Part shown: piece after piece, positions 22,364 to 33,253 of the stretch
How the letters are laid out: each line of letters opens with the position of its first letter
Numbering within the stretch: position 1 is the first letter of the stretch
The notes under the pieces: generated by a model
Told to the model about the DNA's origin: nothing
What the model saw: only the letters and a program-made list of their open reading frames with translations
Database searches by the model: none
Assembly: GCA_963971575.1 (NCBI GenBank)
Contig: OZ020619.1
Span: forward strand, 21,706,813-21,770,812
Direction: 5' to 3'
DNA length: 64,000 bases
Origin: Liopterus haemorrhoidalis
Lineage: Eukaryota > Arthropoda > Insecta > Coleoptera > Dytiscidae
Translations under genes and position numbers: made by a program

Positions 22364-24686
22364 TCAATTTTCTTGTACTTTTGGAACATAAATGATATAA
22401 TTTCGAGAACCTAATTTTTCTTTTACTATCCCCTCTGTCCAAAACGACTTATTTCCCAAATATTCTTTAACTAATACCTTTTCATTATCATTAAATTTCC
22501 TTAAACTTTTCCCTTGATAATATTCTTTTTGTTTATTTTGTTTCCTTTCTACCTGTTTCCTTACCACTTCTCTACTTAAATTCATTTTAGTCTTTTGGTT
22601 ATTTTGATTTACTCTCGGTCTAATTAAATCTAAACGCGTATTTAATTTCCTACCGAACATGAGTTCCGCTGGACTACGTCCCGTGGTACAATGTTCGGTG
22701 TTTCTGTAGTCTATTAAGAAATTATTCAGACCTAAACCATTTAAATTTGCTGCATTATTTTCTATTCTTTTCAAAATAGCTCGTTTAACGGTTTTCACTG
22801 CGTTTTCGGCTGCGCCATTGGTGGCGGGATGATATGGAGCGCTCGTTTGTGCCTTTATTCCGTTATCATTTAAAAAACTTTTAAATTCTTTTGACACAAA
22901 CTGTGTCCCATTGTCTGAAACCATTACTCTAGGTACCCCAAATCTTGAAAAAATATTTCGTAATATGTTGATAGTAGTCAGTGAAGTTATACTTTTTGTA
23001 ATTATCGCTTCAATCCATTTTGTATAAGCGTCTACTAAAATAAAAACATAATTACCCTTAATTGGCCCTAAATAATCCACGTGAACTCTATCCCACGGAT
23101 TGGTAGGCCAAGGCCATACCTTGAGTTCCGATTTTGGAGGGGAATTCTGATATTTCATGCAAATATCACATTCCTTACAATGTGTCTCGATGTCCCTGCC
23201 TAGCCGTGGCCACCACACATACGATCGCGCTAATGATTTTGTTTTCGTAATGCCCATATGCGACTTATGTACTTCGTTTAAAACATATTTCCGACAACTT
23301 TGGGGAATAACTACTCTGTAACCAAAAAGCAAACAACCCTCCTGAACCGATAAAGATTCTTTTGCCAAAAAATATGGTTTAAACGAATCTGAAACTGTTT
23401 TAGGCCATCCGTTTTTTACCCACTTGAATACTTGGCTTAGGATTTTATCCTTTTTAGATTCTACTTGCATCTGCTCTATATTCAACGGTAATTGATTATT
23501 TTGCCGGATATATTTTAATTCATCTCGAAGCAGTGAATCCTCTTCACTGTTCGTATTTTCTAGGGGTAACCGAGACGACGCATCCGCGCAATTTTTCTTG
23601 GACTCAATATATTCTATTTCAAAATTGTAATTAGATAATGTTAATGCCCAATTTTGTAGACGTCTGGACGTCATTTGCGGAATGCCCTTTTTAGGATTAA
23701 AAATACTCATTAAAGGTTTGTGATCCGTAACTAAAATAAAAGTACGCGCCCATAAATATTGATTAAATTTAAATAATCCAAAAATTACCGTGAGACCTTC
23801 TTTTTCTATTTGTGAATAGTTGTGTTCACTTTTGTTAAGTGTGCGTGAAGCGTACGCCACTGGCTTTTCTTCCCCGGATGGCAAAATATGCGCCAACACT
23901 GCGCCGATACCGTAGTCGGACGCGTCCACCGTTAACTTTAATTGCCACTCGGGATTATAATGCACTAAAACGGGGGCTTCTATCAATACCCTTTTTATTT
24001 TTTTAAATGATGTTTCACAATCCCGCGTCCATGTCCATTTTTTATTTTTCTTTAACAATTCATACAGAGGCCCTAAAGTTTCTGCTGCATTTTGTATAAA
24101 TTTATTATAATAATTTATTAACCCTAAGAAACCTTTCAATTGCGTTATATCAGTAGGTCTTTTTGCTTCCTTGATTGCCGCTATTTTCGTTTCTGTCGTA
24201 TGTAAACCTTCACTATCAATTTTGTATCCTAAATACACTACCGAATCTTTAAAAAATTCACATTTTTCCTTGCTTACTCTTAACCCACAATTTTTAAATC
24301 TATCTAATACCTCCGCTAATCTTTTCATATGCTCTTCGCGATTTTCCCCGGTTATTAATACGTCATCCAAAAAACATATAACCCCTTCTATGCCTTGTAA
24401 CATGGCTTCCATAATTTTTTGGAATTTTGCTGGCGAACATGCAACTCCGAATGGTAATCTCGTATACATGAACAACCCCTTATGTGTACTTATGGTTGTC
24501 AGTTCTCTAGATTTCTCATCTAATAAGATTTGCTGATAAGCATGTGACAAATCCATTTTTGAAAAATATTGACCCCCTTGTAACTGAGTAAATAAATCCT
24601 CAATCCGCGGCAAAGGATATTTGTCTACTTCTAATACTGGATTTATCGTGACCTTATAGTCCCCGCATAATCGTACTGACCCATCC
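22364..24686 (-). CDS. Gypsy pol: reverse transcriptase, RNase H, integrase
   Basis: Copies element RNA into DNA and integrates it. The reverse transcriptase core has the catalytic CFLDDVLI box, in the expected order after LPFGVACSPAKFQ. The RNase H domain shows LTVDASDYGIGAVL and CADASSRLP. The integrase zinc finger has the H-H-C-C arrangement ending CKECDICMKYQ, followed by the catalytic aspartates in VHVDYLGPI and VSDNGTQF and the glutamate in NGAAENAV. The frame is open from the insertion boundary at 24686 to a TGA at 22364. The N-terminal part of the reverse transcriptase lies beyond the HINE-like insertion, at 27603 onward. Confidence 0.95.
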
Positions 24687-24738
24687 TTTTTAGGGTTTTG
24701 TAGGTATGACCAAAAAACCCTTATACCGTCATTTTGTC

Positions 24739-24796
<58 letters not shown>

Positions 24797-25273
24797 TCGG
24801 TAAAAATTGTAGCCAAACGGCTAAAGCTAGAGAGTTGAAATTTGGCATGCTTATACAACTCTTTGACCCGCACATAGGAAAAATACTAAAACATCTAAAA
24901 AACATATCCTCCTAAAAATATAAACAAATATGTGCTCATCGAAAAAAAAAATATTTTTTTTAAATTCTGAGTAGGGTATCAAATGAAAGCCCTTGGTACG
25001 TGGATTAACGATCAAATTTTTATTTTCGCAAAATAAATTATTTTGAAGCGATTTTTGCCAAAATTGTGCAAAAAAAATTTTGTCCCACACCCTGTAGCCC
25101 AGATGGTTTAAACTAAAAATCTGAAAAAATTCTAAGTAATGTACATTGGTGTGAACCGGAATAGTACAACAGGAATTTTTGATCAGATTATGTTTTTGGA
25201 AAAAAAAGCATTTTTTGTGTTTTTTTGCTAATAATGTTGAAAACTTATAGTTATATAACACACTAAAGTATAA

Positions 25274-25350
25274 CGTGTTTCTTAGTGCAATGGTTACGGT
25301 ACTAGCGTTCTGACCGAGAAAATGAGTGTTCAAATCCCCGAGAAGAGACA
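25274..25350 (+). other. tRNA-like cassette in the second unit of the composite element
   Basis: A box-like TTAGTGCAATGGTTACGG and B box-like TGTTCAAATCCCC occur at tRNA-like spacing, on the strand opposite to the HINE-like element. The inverted copy of this unit carries the same cassette at 30955-31033. Confidence 0.5.
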
Positions 25351-25870
25351 AGATTATTTTTTATTTTTTTTTTTGCATTGTTATTTTGTTTAAATTATTT
25401 TTTCAAAATTCAAGTTATATTTTGGCAAATGTTGCATTTAATTTTTAAAAGCGTAAATTTAATAACCAGTGGAAATTGTTGAAATTATAATTTAATTTTG
25501 TTTGAATGTACACGAAATCAAAGGGAGGAGCTATGACTAGAAACAACCAATGAAACCATTTGGCGCAATTTGAAGCCATTTGGCGCAATTTTCAAAATCT
25601 TAATGAACCTTGCTATATAAAAAAAATACTGCACATATTAAGAAACCTAAATAATGGTATTAGGCACTCGAATTAAAAGTAACATAAAAATATTTTAACA
25701 TAAAATTTGTTTTTAAAGCTCTTAGATTAAGAGATGATAAATTATTTTTAAAATATTGTTCATTTTACAGTGAATACTACAAAGCAAAATATGTCCTACA
25801 CACTCAGCATTCCGCCTTCACTTAATATTTTTAGATTATATATCTATCTAAGAGGAATTTATGGCGCATA

Positions 25871-26672
25871 GTTTGTACTAGCAGAGGTTCCGGTACTTCC
25901 TTCGGGATTTAGTCGAATTTACCTTGGGCGATCGCTCATAGCTCACAAATATGAATTTTATAAAACTAAAAATGTATTAAATACAAATGTTTATTCCTTT
26001 ATGTTCTGTTATACACATGTTTTATGTTAATTCAATAATAAGGACTTCCTTAACTTTCTAAATATTCATGCAATGGAAAAAATACATTGTTTTGTTATAT
26101 TTAGGGCATTTATAATAAATAAATATTTATTGGCTGGTAACTGGGATTCCGTTTTTAGTAATAAATTAGTTTAGTGTGATAACTTGGCGCATTACATAGT
26201 AGCGCTGCAGGAGCCATGTTGCCAAGTCTTAATAATCTTTTTGTTATTTTTATTAACAATTAACACGAAAATTTTTAAATATGTATTTTTTTTAGAATTA
26301 ATTTATAGATATATAATAAATATTATATGTACATAAATAGTTATAAATTTTTTTGTTTTTAATACAATGAATAACTAAAAATCGAAAACCGTTAAATTGA
26401 CAACGCTGTATAGGAATAAAGCGCTCACGTGATACAAGCACACAAAAATTTGTTAACATATGCAGTCTACTGTTGGCTGTAATCACATCACAACTTTGTT
26501 TCGTGCAAATAGTTTTATCTTATTCCTTAATTGATCTTTTTGGCATTACTTTTGGTATTATTTGGTATTATTGTTTATTTGGTATCATTGATTCTGCTTC
26601 TGGATTACGTTATAATTTTTTTTACGATATTATTTTGTTTGTGTGGTACAATTAGGGTGACCAGACGTACTC
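25871..26672. other. Linker carried between two HINE-like units
   Basis: About 800 bp of AT-rich sequence with no match elsewhere in the window. It includes a CTTGGCGCATTACATAGTAG motif near 26183 and, at its right edge, a hAT-like end fragment (TTAGGGTGACCAGACGT). The homologous composite insertion at 28341-31608 has lost it. It may be captured host DNA. No coding sequence is recognised. Confidence 0.5.
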
Positions 26673-27226
26673 TTTTTAGGGTTTTGTAGGTATGACCAAA
26701 AAACCCTTATACCGTCATTTTGTCGTCTGTCTGTCTGTCTGTCTGTCTGTTCGGTTAAAATTGTAGCCAAACGGCTAAACCTAGAGAGTTGAAATTTGGC
26801 ATGTTTATACAACTCTTTGACCCGGACATAGGAAAAATACTAAAACATCTAAAAAACATACCCCCCTAAAAATATAAACAAATATGTGCTCATCGAAAAC
26901 AAAAATATTTTTTTTTATTTCTGAGTAGGGTATCAAATGAAAGCCCTTAGTACGTGGATTAACGATCAAATTTTTATTTTTGCAAAATAAATTATTTTGA
27001 TGCGATTTTTGCCAAAATTGTGCAAAAAAAATTTTGTCCCACACCCTGTAGCCCAGATGGTTTAAACTAAAAATCTAAAAAAATTCCAAGTAATGTATAT
27101 TGGTGTGAACCGAAATAGTACAACAGGAATTTTTGATCAGATTATGTTTTCGGAAAATAACGCATTTTTTGTGGTTTTTGGTTCACAAAGTACAAAAGTT
27201 ATACCAATGTAAGACACTGATAAGCT

Positions 27227-27320
27227 AAGCGTCCGATGGCGCAACGCGTTAGTGCGCTGGTGTCGGAAGCTAAAATTCTCTGGAAAACGAAGGGTTTCGA
27301 GTTCGAGTACGGACGGAGTG
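27227..27320 (+). other. tRNA-like cassette in the first unit of the composite element
   Basis: A box-like GATGGCGCAACGCGTTAGTG and B box-like GAGTTCGAGTACG lie in a region starting GCGTCCG and ending CGGACG, so the ends are partly complementary like an acceptor stem. The inverted homologue is at 29714-29805. Confidence 0.5.
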
Positions 27321-27602
27321 AGTTTTATTTTTCTGTTTTTTTTTTGCATTTTTATTATGTTGAAATTATTTTGTCAAAATTCTAGTTATATTTTGACAAA
27401 TGTTGTATTTAATTTTTAAGAGCGTAAATTTAATAACCAGTCTTATTATATGATTAACAGACGATAAATTATTTTAAAAATATCGTTCATTTTGCCGTGA
27501 TTACTATAAAGTAAAATTTGTCCTACACACTCAGCATACCGCCTTCACTTATTATATACCTGCGAAACCCTGAAATGTGTGAATATTCACACTTCACATC
27601 AA

Positions 27603-28340
27603 TTTTTTATAATCGGTACCACCGGTGTTCCCCAATTACTATAGTTAACCGGTATTAATACTTTCAATCGTACTAATCGCTCTATTTCCTGTTCCACCTT
27701 TTCGCGAATCGCATATGGTAATGGTCTCGGCTTAAAAAATTTTGGCGTAACATCCTTTTTAATTTTTATTGTTTCTACGCTTTTATTAAAAGTACCTAAT
27801 TCTGTTAAAAATACTTCTTTATAAATTTTAAATAAATTTGGTAACGTTAGCTCTTTACTTTTTAGTGTTTTTATTTCACTTATACCTAAATTAAACTCAT
27901 GAATCCAATCTCTACCCATTAATGGTACACTACCGTTTCTAATAACATACAAAAATAATGATTTTTTAATATTATTATACTTTACATCGACTTTTATTTT
28001 GCCCAATGGGTAAATTTTACTACCTTCATATGTAGTTAAAATATTGTTTACTTTATTTAACCAAACATTTTTGAAATTCGATTCATAAAATGTTTCAGAA
28101 ATGACTGATACGCTAGCACCCGTATCAATTTCAAATTTACAATACAATTTTTCAACAATTAATTCTATAAACATAGGTTTATCTTTATGACATTTCATAT
28201 GAAACAACACATCTTCCATGTAATTATTTGTCTGTTTGGACTGCGCATGCGTTTTTTTCCTACACACTGCTGCCAAATGACCTTTCACACCACACACATG
28301 ACACTGATACTCACTAAATTTGCATTTCTTATCAAAAAAA
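27603..28340 (-). CDS. Gypsy: second zinc knuckle, protease, start of reverse transcriptase
   Basis: This middle exon-like piece of the Gypsy gag-pol frame starts with the CCHC knuckle CHVCGVKGHLAAVC. It has the retroviral-type aspartic protease active site IDTGASVSVI and the second conserved strand LMGRDWI. It then runs through the protease-reverse transcriptase linker (KPRPLPYAIREKVEQEI) to the first reverse transcriptase block GTPVVPII. It is bounded on both sides by HINE-like insertions, and both junctions are in frame with the flanking pieces. Confidence 0.9.
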
Positions 28341-28594
28341 TTGATGTGAAGTGTGAATATTCACACATTTCAGGGTTTTGCAGGTATATAATAAGTGAAG
28401 GCGGCATGCTGAGTGTGTAGGACAAATTTTACTTTGTAGTAATCACGGCAAAATGAACGATATTTTTAAAATAATTTATCGTCTGTTAATCATATAATAA
28501 GACTAGTTATTAAATTTACGCTCTTAAAAATTAAATACAACATTTGTCAAAATATAACTAGAATTTTGACAAAATAATTTTAACATAATAAAAA

Positions 28595-29584
28595 TTGATG
28601 TGAAGTGTGAATTTTCACACATTTCAGGGTTTGCAGGTATTTAGTAAGTGAATGATGATTATTTGGGATGCCAAAACAAATTTTATCTCAAAATATTTTT
28701 TTATGAATTTTAAATCGAATGCCTATTACCATTATTTAAGTTTTTAAAGATGTGCAGTATTTTTTTTTTATATATCAAGGTTCATTAAGATTTTGAAAAT
28801 TGCGCCTATGGCTTCCATTGGTTGTTTTTAGTCATAGCTCCTCCCCTTTGATTTCGTGTACATTCAAATATATAATTAAATTATAATTTCAACAATTTCC
28901 ACTGGTTATTAAATTTACGCTATTAAAAATTAAATGCAACAATTGCCAAAATATAATTAAAATTTTGAAAAAATAATTTAAACAATATAAAAATGCAAAA
29001 AAAAAATAAAAAATAATATTGTCTCCTCACGTAGGACTCGAACATGAGTCCGAATATGAATTCTTGAGCAGAACGCAAGTATCTTAGCCACAGCACCAAG
29101 AAACACGTTACTGTTTAGCGTATTATATAACTATAAGTTGTCCACATTATTAGCAAAAAAACACAAATAATGCTTTTTTTTCCAAAAACATAATCTGATC
29201 AAAAAATCCTGTTGAACTATTCCGGTTCACACCAATGTACATTACTTAGAATTTTTTCAGATTTTTAGTTTAAACCATCTGGGCTACAGGGTGTGGGACA
29301 AATTTTTTTTTGCACAATATTGGCAAAAATCGCTTCAAAATAATTTATTTTGCAAAAATAAAAATTTGATCGTTAATCCACGTACCAAGGGCTTTCATTT
29401 GATACCCTACTCAGAATTAAAAAAAAATATTTTTTTTTTCGATGAGCACATATTTGTTTATATTTTTAGGGGGATATGTTTTTTAGATGTTTTAGTATTT
29501 TTCCTATGTGCGGGTCAAAGAGCACAATAAGCATGCCAAATTTCAACTCTCTAGGTTTAGCCGTTTGGCTACAATTTTTACCGA

Positions 29585-29634
<50 letters not shown>

Positions 29635-29686
29635 GACAAAATGACGGTATAAGGGTTTTTTGGTCATACCTACAAAACCCTAAAAA
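28595..29686 (+). mobile_element. HINE-like element nested in another HINE-like element
   Basis: A complete 1,092-bp copy with start TTGATGTGAAGTGTGAA, a palindrome, a subterminal CAGGGTTTGCAGGTAT and end ACCTACAAAACCCTAAAAA. The host copy reads AATAAAAA before it and TGCAAAAAAA after it, which is continuous in the uninterrupted copy at 26673-27602. It therefore inserted right after an A5 run without any other duplication. It carries its own tRNA-like cassette (29021-29107) and (GACA)n. Confidence 0.75.
29021..29107 (-). other. tRNA-like cassette in the nested HINE-like element
   Basis: On the minus strand: A box-like TTGGTGCTGTGGCTAAGA and B box-like TGTTCGAGTCCTA. It is related to, but clearly different from, the cassette at 25274-25350 and occupies the same internal position. 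Confidence 0.5.
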
Positions 29687-29713
29687 TGCAAAAAAAAAAC
29701 AGAAAAAATAAAA

Positions 29714-29805
29714 TTCACTCCGTACTCGAACTCGGAACCCTTCGTTTTCCAGCTAATTTTAGCTTACGACACCAGTGCTTTAACCCATTACGCTATCGCA
29801 TGCCT
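29714..29805 (-). other. tRNA-like cassette, homologue of the one at 27227
   Basis: The minus strand carries the same type as 27227-27320, with several substitutions in the A-box region. The B box has the form GAGTTCGAGTACGG. Confidence 0.45.
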
Positions 29806-30272
29806 TGCATGTTAGTGTCTTACATTGGTATAACTTTTGTACTTTGTAAACCAAAAACCACAAAAAATGCGTTATTTTCCGAAAACATAATCTGATCAAA
29901 AATTCCTGTTGTACTATTTCGGTTCACACCAATATACATTACTTAATTTTTTTAGATTTTTAGTTTAAACCATCAGGGTGTGAGACCAATTTTTTTTTTG
30001 CACAATTGTGGCAAAAATCGCTTCAAAATAATTTATGTTGCAAAAATAAAAATTTGATCGTTAATCCACGTACTAAAGGCTTTCATTTGATACCCTACTC
30101 AGAATTTTAAAAAAATATTTTTGTTTTCGATGCGCACATATTTGTTTATATTTTTAGGGGAATATGTTTTTTAGATGTTTTAGTATTTTTCCTATGTGCG
30201 GGTCAAAGAGTTGTATAAGTATGCCAAATTTCAACTCTCTAGGTTTAGCCATTTGGCTACAATTTTTACCGA

Positions 30273-30310
<38 letters not shown>

Positions 30311-30954
30311 GACAAAATGACGGTATAAGGGTTTTTTGGTCATGCCAATAGTACAAACTATGCGCCATAAATTTCTCTTATTTTTTTATTTTTATTTTTT
30401 ATTTTATTTTATTTAAGGAGAACCAACAGCATAAAAGCCAGTATAGGTTCCCTCTTAGATAGATATATAATCTAAAAATATTAAGTGAAGGCGGAATGCT
30501 GAGTGTGTAGGACATATTTTGCTTTGTAGTATTCACTGTAAAATGAACAATATTTTAAAAATAATTTATCATCTCTTAATCTAAGAGCTTTAAAAACAAA
30601 TTTTATGTTAAAATATTTTTATGTTACTTTTAATTCGAGTGCCTAATACCATTATTTAGGTTTCTTAATATGTGCAGTATTTTTTTTATATAGCAAGGTT
30701 CATTAAGATTTTGAAAATTGCGCCAAATGGCTTCAAATTGCGCCAAATGGTTTCATTGGTTGTTTCTAGTCATAGCTCCTCCCTTTGATTTCGTGTACAT
30801 TCAAACAAAATTAAATTATAATTTCAACAATTTCCACTGGTTATTAAATTTACGCTTTTAAAAATTAAATGCAACATTTGCCAAAATATAACTAGAATTT
30901 TGAAAAAATAATTTAAACAAAATAACAATGCAAAAAAAAAAATAAAAAATAATC

Positions 30955-31033
30955 TTGTCTCTTCTCGGGGGATTTGAACACTCATTTTCTCGGTCAGAAC
31001 ACTAGTACCGTAACCATTGCACTAAGAAACACG
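30955..31033 (-). other. tRNA-like cassette, homologue of the one at 25274
   Basis: The minus strand is nearly identical to 25274-25350, including the B box TGTTCAAATCCCC. Confidence 0.5.
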
Positions 31034-31510
31034 TTATGCTTTAGTGTGTTATATAACTATAAGTTTTCAACATTATTAGCAAAAAAACACAAAAAATGCT
31101 TTTTTTTCCAAAAACATAATCTGATCAAAAATTCCTGTTGTACTATTCCGGTTCACACCAATGTACATTACTTAGAATTTTTTCAGATTTTTAGTTTAAA
31201 CCATCTGGGCTACAGGGTGTGGGACAAAATTTTTTTTGCACAATTTTGGCAAAAATCGCTTCAAAATAATTTATTTTGCGAAAATAAAAATTTGATCGTT
31301 AATCCACGTACCAAGGGCTTTCATTTGATACCCTACTCAGAATTTAAAAAAAATATTTTTTTTTTCGATGAGCACATATTTGTTTATATTTTTAGGGGGA
31401 TATGTTTTTTAGATGTTTTAGTATTTTTCCTATGTGCGGGTCAAAGAGTTGTATAAGCATGCCAAATTTCAACTCTCTAGCTTTAGCCGTTTGGCTACAA
31501 TTTTTACCGA

Positions 31511-31556
<46 letters not shown>

Positions 31557-31608
31557 GACAAAATGACGGTATAAGGGTTTTTTGGTCATACCTACAAAAC
31601 CCTAAAAA

Positions 31609-32324
31609 TGATTTTTCCCGCAAACCTTGCATGGCTTGTTCGGACGCCTGCCGGTGAAGTCACTGCCTTCGCTGCTCGTGCCCGGTCGGCTTTTCTCGGT
31701 GTGCGTTGCTGTAGCTGCGTTGCCTCTGCCTGCTTCGCGCCGTTTTCCCGCTAACCGATGAATATCGTCATTTTCTTGCTTGATACATACATCTGCTTCA
31801 TAATTATGTCTGCTTGCCTCCTTCGCTGCCGCGATCTGGATGGGTTTCTCGAACGTTAATGTTGCTGCATCCTCCCCGAACACCCGGTCCATGATGAACC
31901 CTTTATTTAGCCCCATCACGAATCTATCACGCATTGCTGATTCCAGTTCTGGTCCGAATGCACAATGTGACGCCAAACTACGAACTCGTGTTGCCCAGTC
32001 ATAAATTGTTTCATTATTGTCTTTCTTTGCATTATAAAATTTATATCTTTCTGCAAATGTTGACTTTTTCGGAGCACAGTAACTGTTCAATAACTGGACT
32101 AATTGTTCGTATGATTTTAATTCTGGATTTGTCGGTACGCACAAGTTATACACTAACCGATACGATTCCTCACTACATACATTTAACAATATTGCACGTT
32201 TACGATCTGCCCAGTTAATTTCATTTGCAATGAAATACTGCTCTAAACGCGCTTTATAAATTGTCCAATCTGTTGATTTTACATCAAATTCACGTAAATG
32301 TCCAACTGAATTTACTTCTGCCAT
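31609..32324 (-). CDS. Gypsy gag
   Basis: Structural protein of the retrotransposon particle. I place the start at the ATG of MAEVNSVGHLREFD (32324), soon after the primer-binding site; the frame is open further upstream but that is LTR and leader. The capsid-like region (residues about 20-190) contains WTIYKARLEQYF and DWATRVRSLASHCAFG. The C-terminal part is basic and ends in the first half of a zinc knuckle (CKVCGKNHF), where the HINE-like element interrupts it. The second knuckle continues at 28340. Confidence 0.9.
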
Positions 32325-32353
32325 TTTTGCCACAATATTAACACTATTTCTTT

Positions 32354-32371
32354 TTAATCCTCGTCGCCAAC
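32354..32371 (-). other. Gypsy primer-binding site region
   Basis: Immediately inside the 5' LTR the minus strand reads GTTGGCGACGAGGAT. This is typical of Gypsy elements whose primer-binding site starts TGGCGACGAGGAT, usually attributed to a tRNA-Ser primer. The tRNA identity is inferred. Confidence 0.55.
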
Positions 32372-32523
32372 TGTAATATTCTAAGGACGGGCGTGGGTGA
32401 GGTATGGAAATAACTGTTCGCAACAAACGCTCGATTAAGACTGTTTAATAATTGGTCCGGACTTGTCAATTCCGACCCTGAGTTTGACTCTGTTATCACC
32501 AATACACAAAATAATACATTACA
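32372..32523 (-). repeat. Gypsy 5' LTR
   Basis: 152 bp, apparently identical to the LTR at 21849-22000. The target duplication CAAAC follows at 32524-32528. Confidence 0.95.
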
Positions 32524-32579
32524 CAAACCAATATAAGGAAAATGCTCTTAAAAAATGAGCGATAGACTGTTATTTGTAG

Positions 32580-32720
32580 AATGTGTTAATATACAGATGT
32601 GAGTCGTGGATATGGAACTAATATTAACCTGAAGAAATTCAAAGCATGTTAAATGTGGGCAATGATAGATTAAGAAACCGAAGGCTCTGGATCAAGTACC
32701 TATCAACTCACAGGTTAGTC
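32580..32720 (+). pseudogene. Possible RTE-like LINE fragment
   Basis: YRCESWIWN-like text followed by a line resembling the region downstream of the reverse transcriptase in RTE elements (LLYGCESW type). It is short and damaged; weak support. Confidence 0.25.
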
Positions 32721-33061
32721 CGACATTTAATATTAGTAAAGTTTAGCTGTTTGGCCATAATATCTGCCATACAGAAAGACATACATACATATATGTTGTG
32801 ATAACAGGACCTTCAGGAAAAAACTAAGAGAGGTCCTTCTTGAAAACTGTCTTTATAGCACTGATGAGTACTACAGCATTGATTTCAGCAAATACTAAAA
32901 ATTTTCCTTCTCTTTTTAAGTACCCCATCTGGCAATTGTATTAATTTTATAATTTATACTTCAAATTTATATTTTTTAATAATTATGCATGATGATCATT
33001 GATTGGTGTAAGCGTGTAAAGCTTGTATAAGGACTAAAAAAAATTATTATTATTATTATTT

Positions 33062-33131
33062 TTATTATTATTACAGACAGGCATATGAGTGACGGTATAA
33101 GCTTTCGGTCATACCCACGAAACTCTAAAAA
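33062..33131 (+). mobile_element. Decayed 3' end of a HINE-like element
   Basis: ACAGACAGGCATATGAGTGACGGTATAAG, CGGTCATACCCACGAAACTC and TAAAAAC in order match the 3' end of the HINE family with many changes. A further related block (TTTAGCTGTTTGGCC) is at 32744-32760. This represents an older insertion. Confidence 0.45.
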
Positions 33132-33253
33132 CTTTCTCTTGTAAAACTTTTTATCAAAAATAAACATTAATTGACTTATTAGGTACCACCGATAAGCCAT
33201 ATGATCAAAGAATACTGACACGCCTCATGAGCATTTGAAACACCCCTATTTCA

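Larger units (their letters stand above)
24687..27602 (-). mobile_element. Composite HINE-like element (two units plus about 0.8 kb linker)
   Basis: The element inserts in Gypsy pol between codons for VPIIK and KDGS; removing exactly these bases restores the frame. Its 5' end TTGATGTGAAGTGTGAATA is at 27602 and its 3' end CCCTAAAAA at 24687 (minus orientation). It contains one complete unit (26673-27602), a linker of about 0.8 kb (25871-26672) not seen elsewhere in the window, and a 5'-truncated second unit (24687-25870). Each unit has its own (GACA)n tract (GTCT on the plus strand) and tRNA-like cassette. There is no target duplication apart from the A-run. Confidence 0.75.
28341..31608 (+). 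mobile_element. Composite HINE-like element with a nested third copy
   Basis: It is inserted in the Gypsy gag between the two zinc knuckles, and removal restores the frame (…GKNH then FFDKKC…). The 5' end TTGATGTGAAGTGTGAATA is at 28341 and the 3' end CCCTAAAAA at 31608. The first unit (28341-28594 plus 29687-30350) lost its 3' terminus and the linker. The second unit runs to 31608. A complete further copy is inserted at 28595-29686. It is homologous to the insertion at 24687-27602 but in opposite orientation. Confidence 0.75.
21849..32523 (-). mobile_element. Ty3/Gypsy LTR retrotransposon, young, split by two HINE-like insertions
   Basis: Two 152-bp LTRs (21849-22000 and 32372-32523) appear identical base for base. 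The 5-bp target duplication CAAAC is at 21844-21848 and 32524-32528. Without the two insertions (24687-27602 and 28341-31608) the element is about 4.5 kb with the order gag, zinc knuckles, protease, reverse transcriptase, RNase H, integrase, and gag-pol is one continuous frame. One in-frame TGA near 22364 lies close to its end. Identical LTRs imply a very recent insertion, and the HINE-like insertions are later still. Confidence 0.95.

Noticed and set aside
24706..24915. Repeated CLSVCLSVC peptides, also at 7889, 11736 and 31392
   Set aside because: Translation of (GACA)n in HINE-like 3' ends; not a protein family.
24851..25351. Two nearly identical 160-residue frames (24851-25351 and 30974-31456)
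   Set aside because: They are parts of the same non-coding HINE-like unit in two copies. Similarity comes from recent common origin of the DNA, and the frame is not kept in the other copies.
7541..31033. Functional tRNA genes at the tRNA-like cassettes
   Set aside because: A and B boxes are present but acceptor and anticodon stems are imperfect, and the sequences are embedded in repeats; better described as tRNA-like modules or SINE heads.
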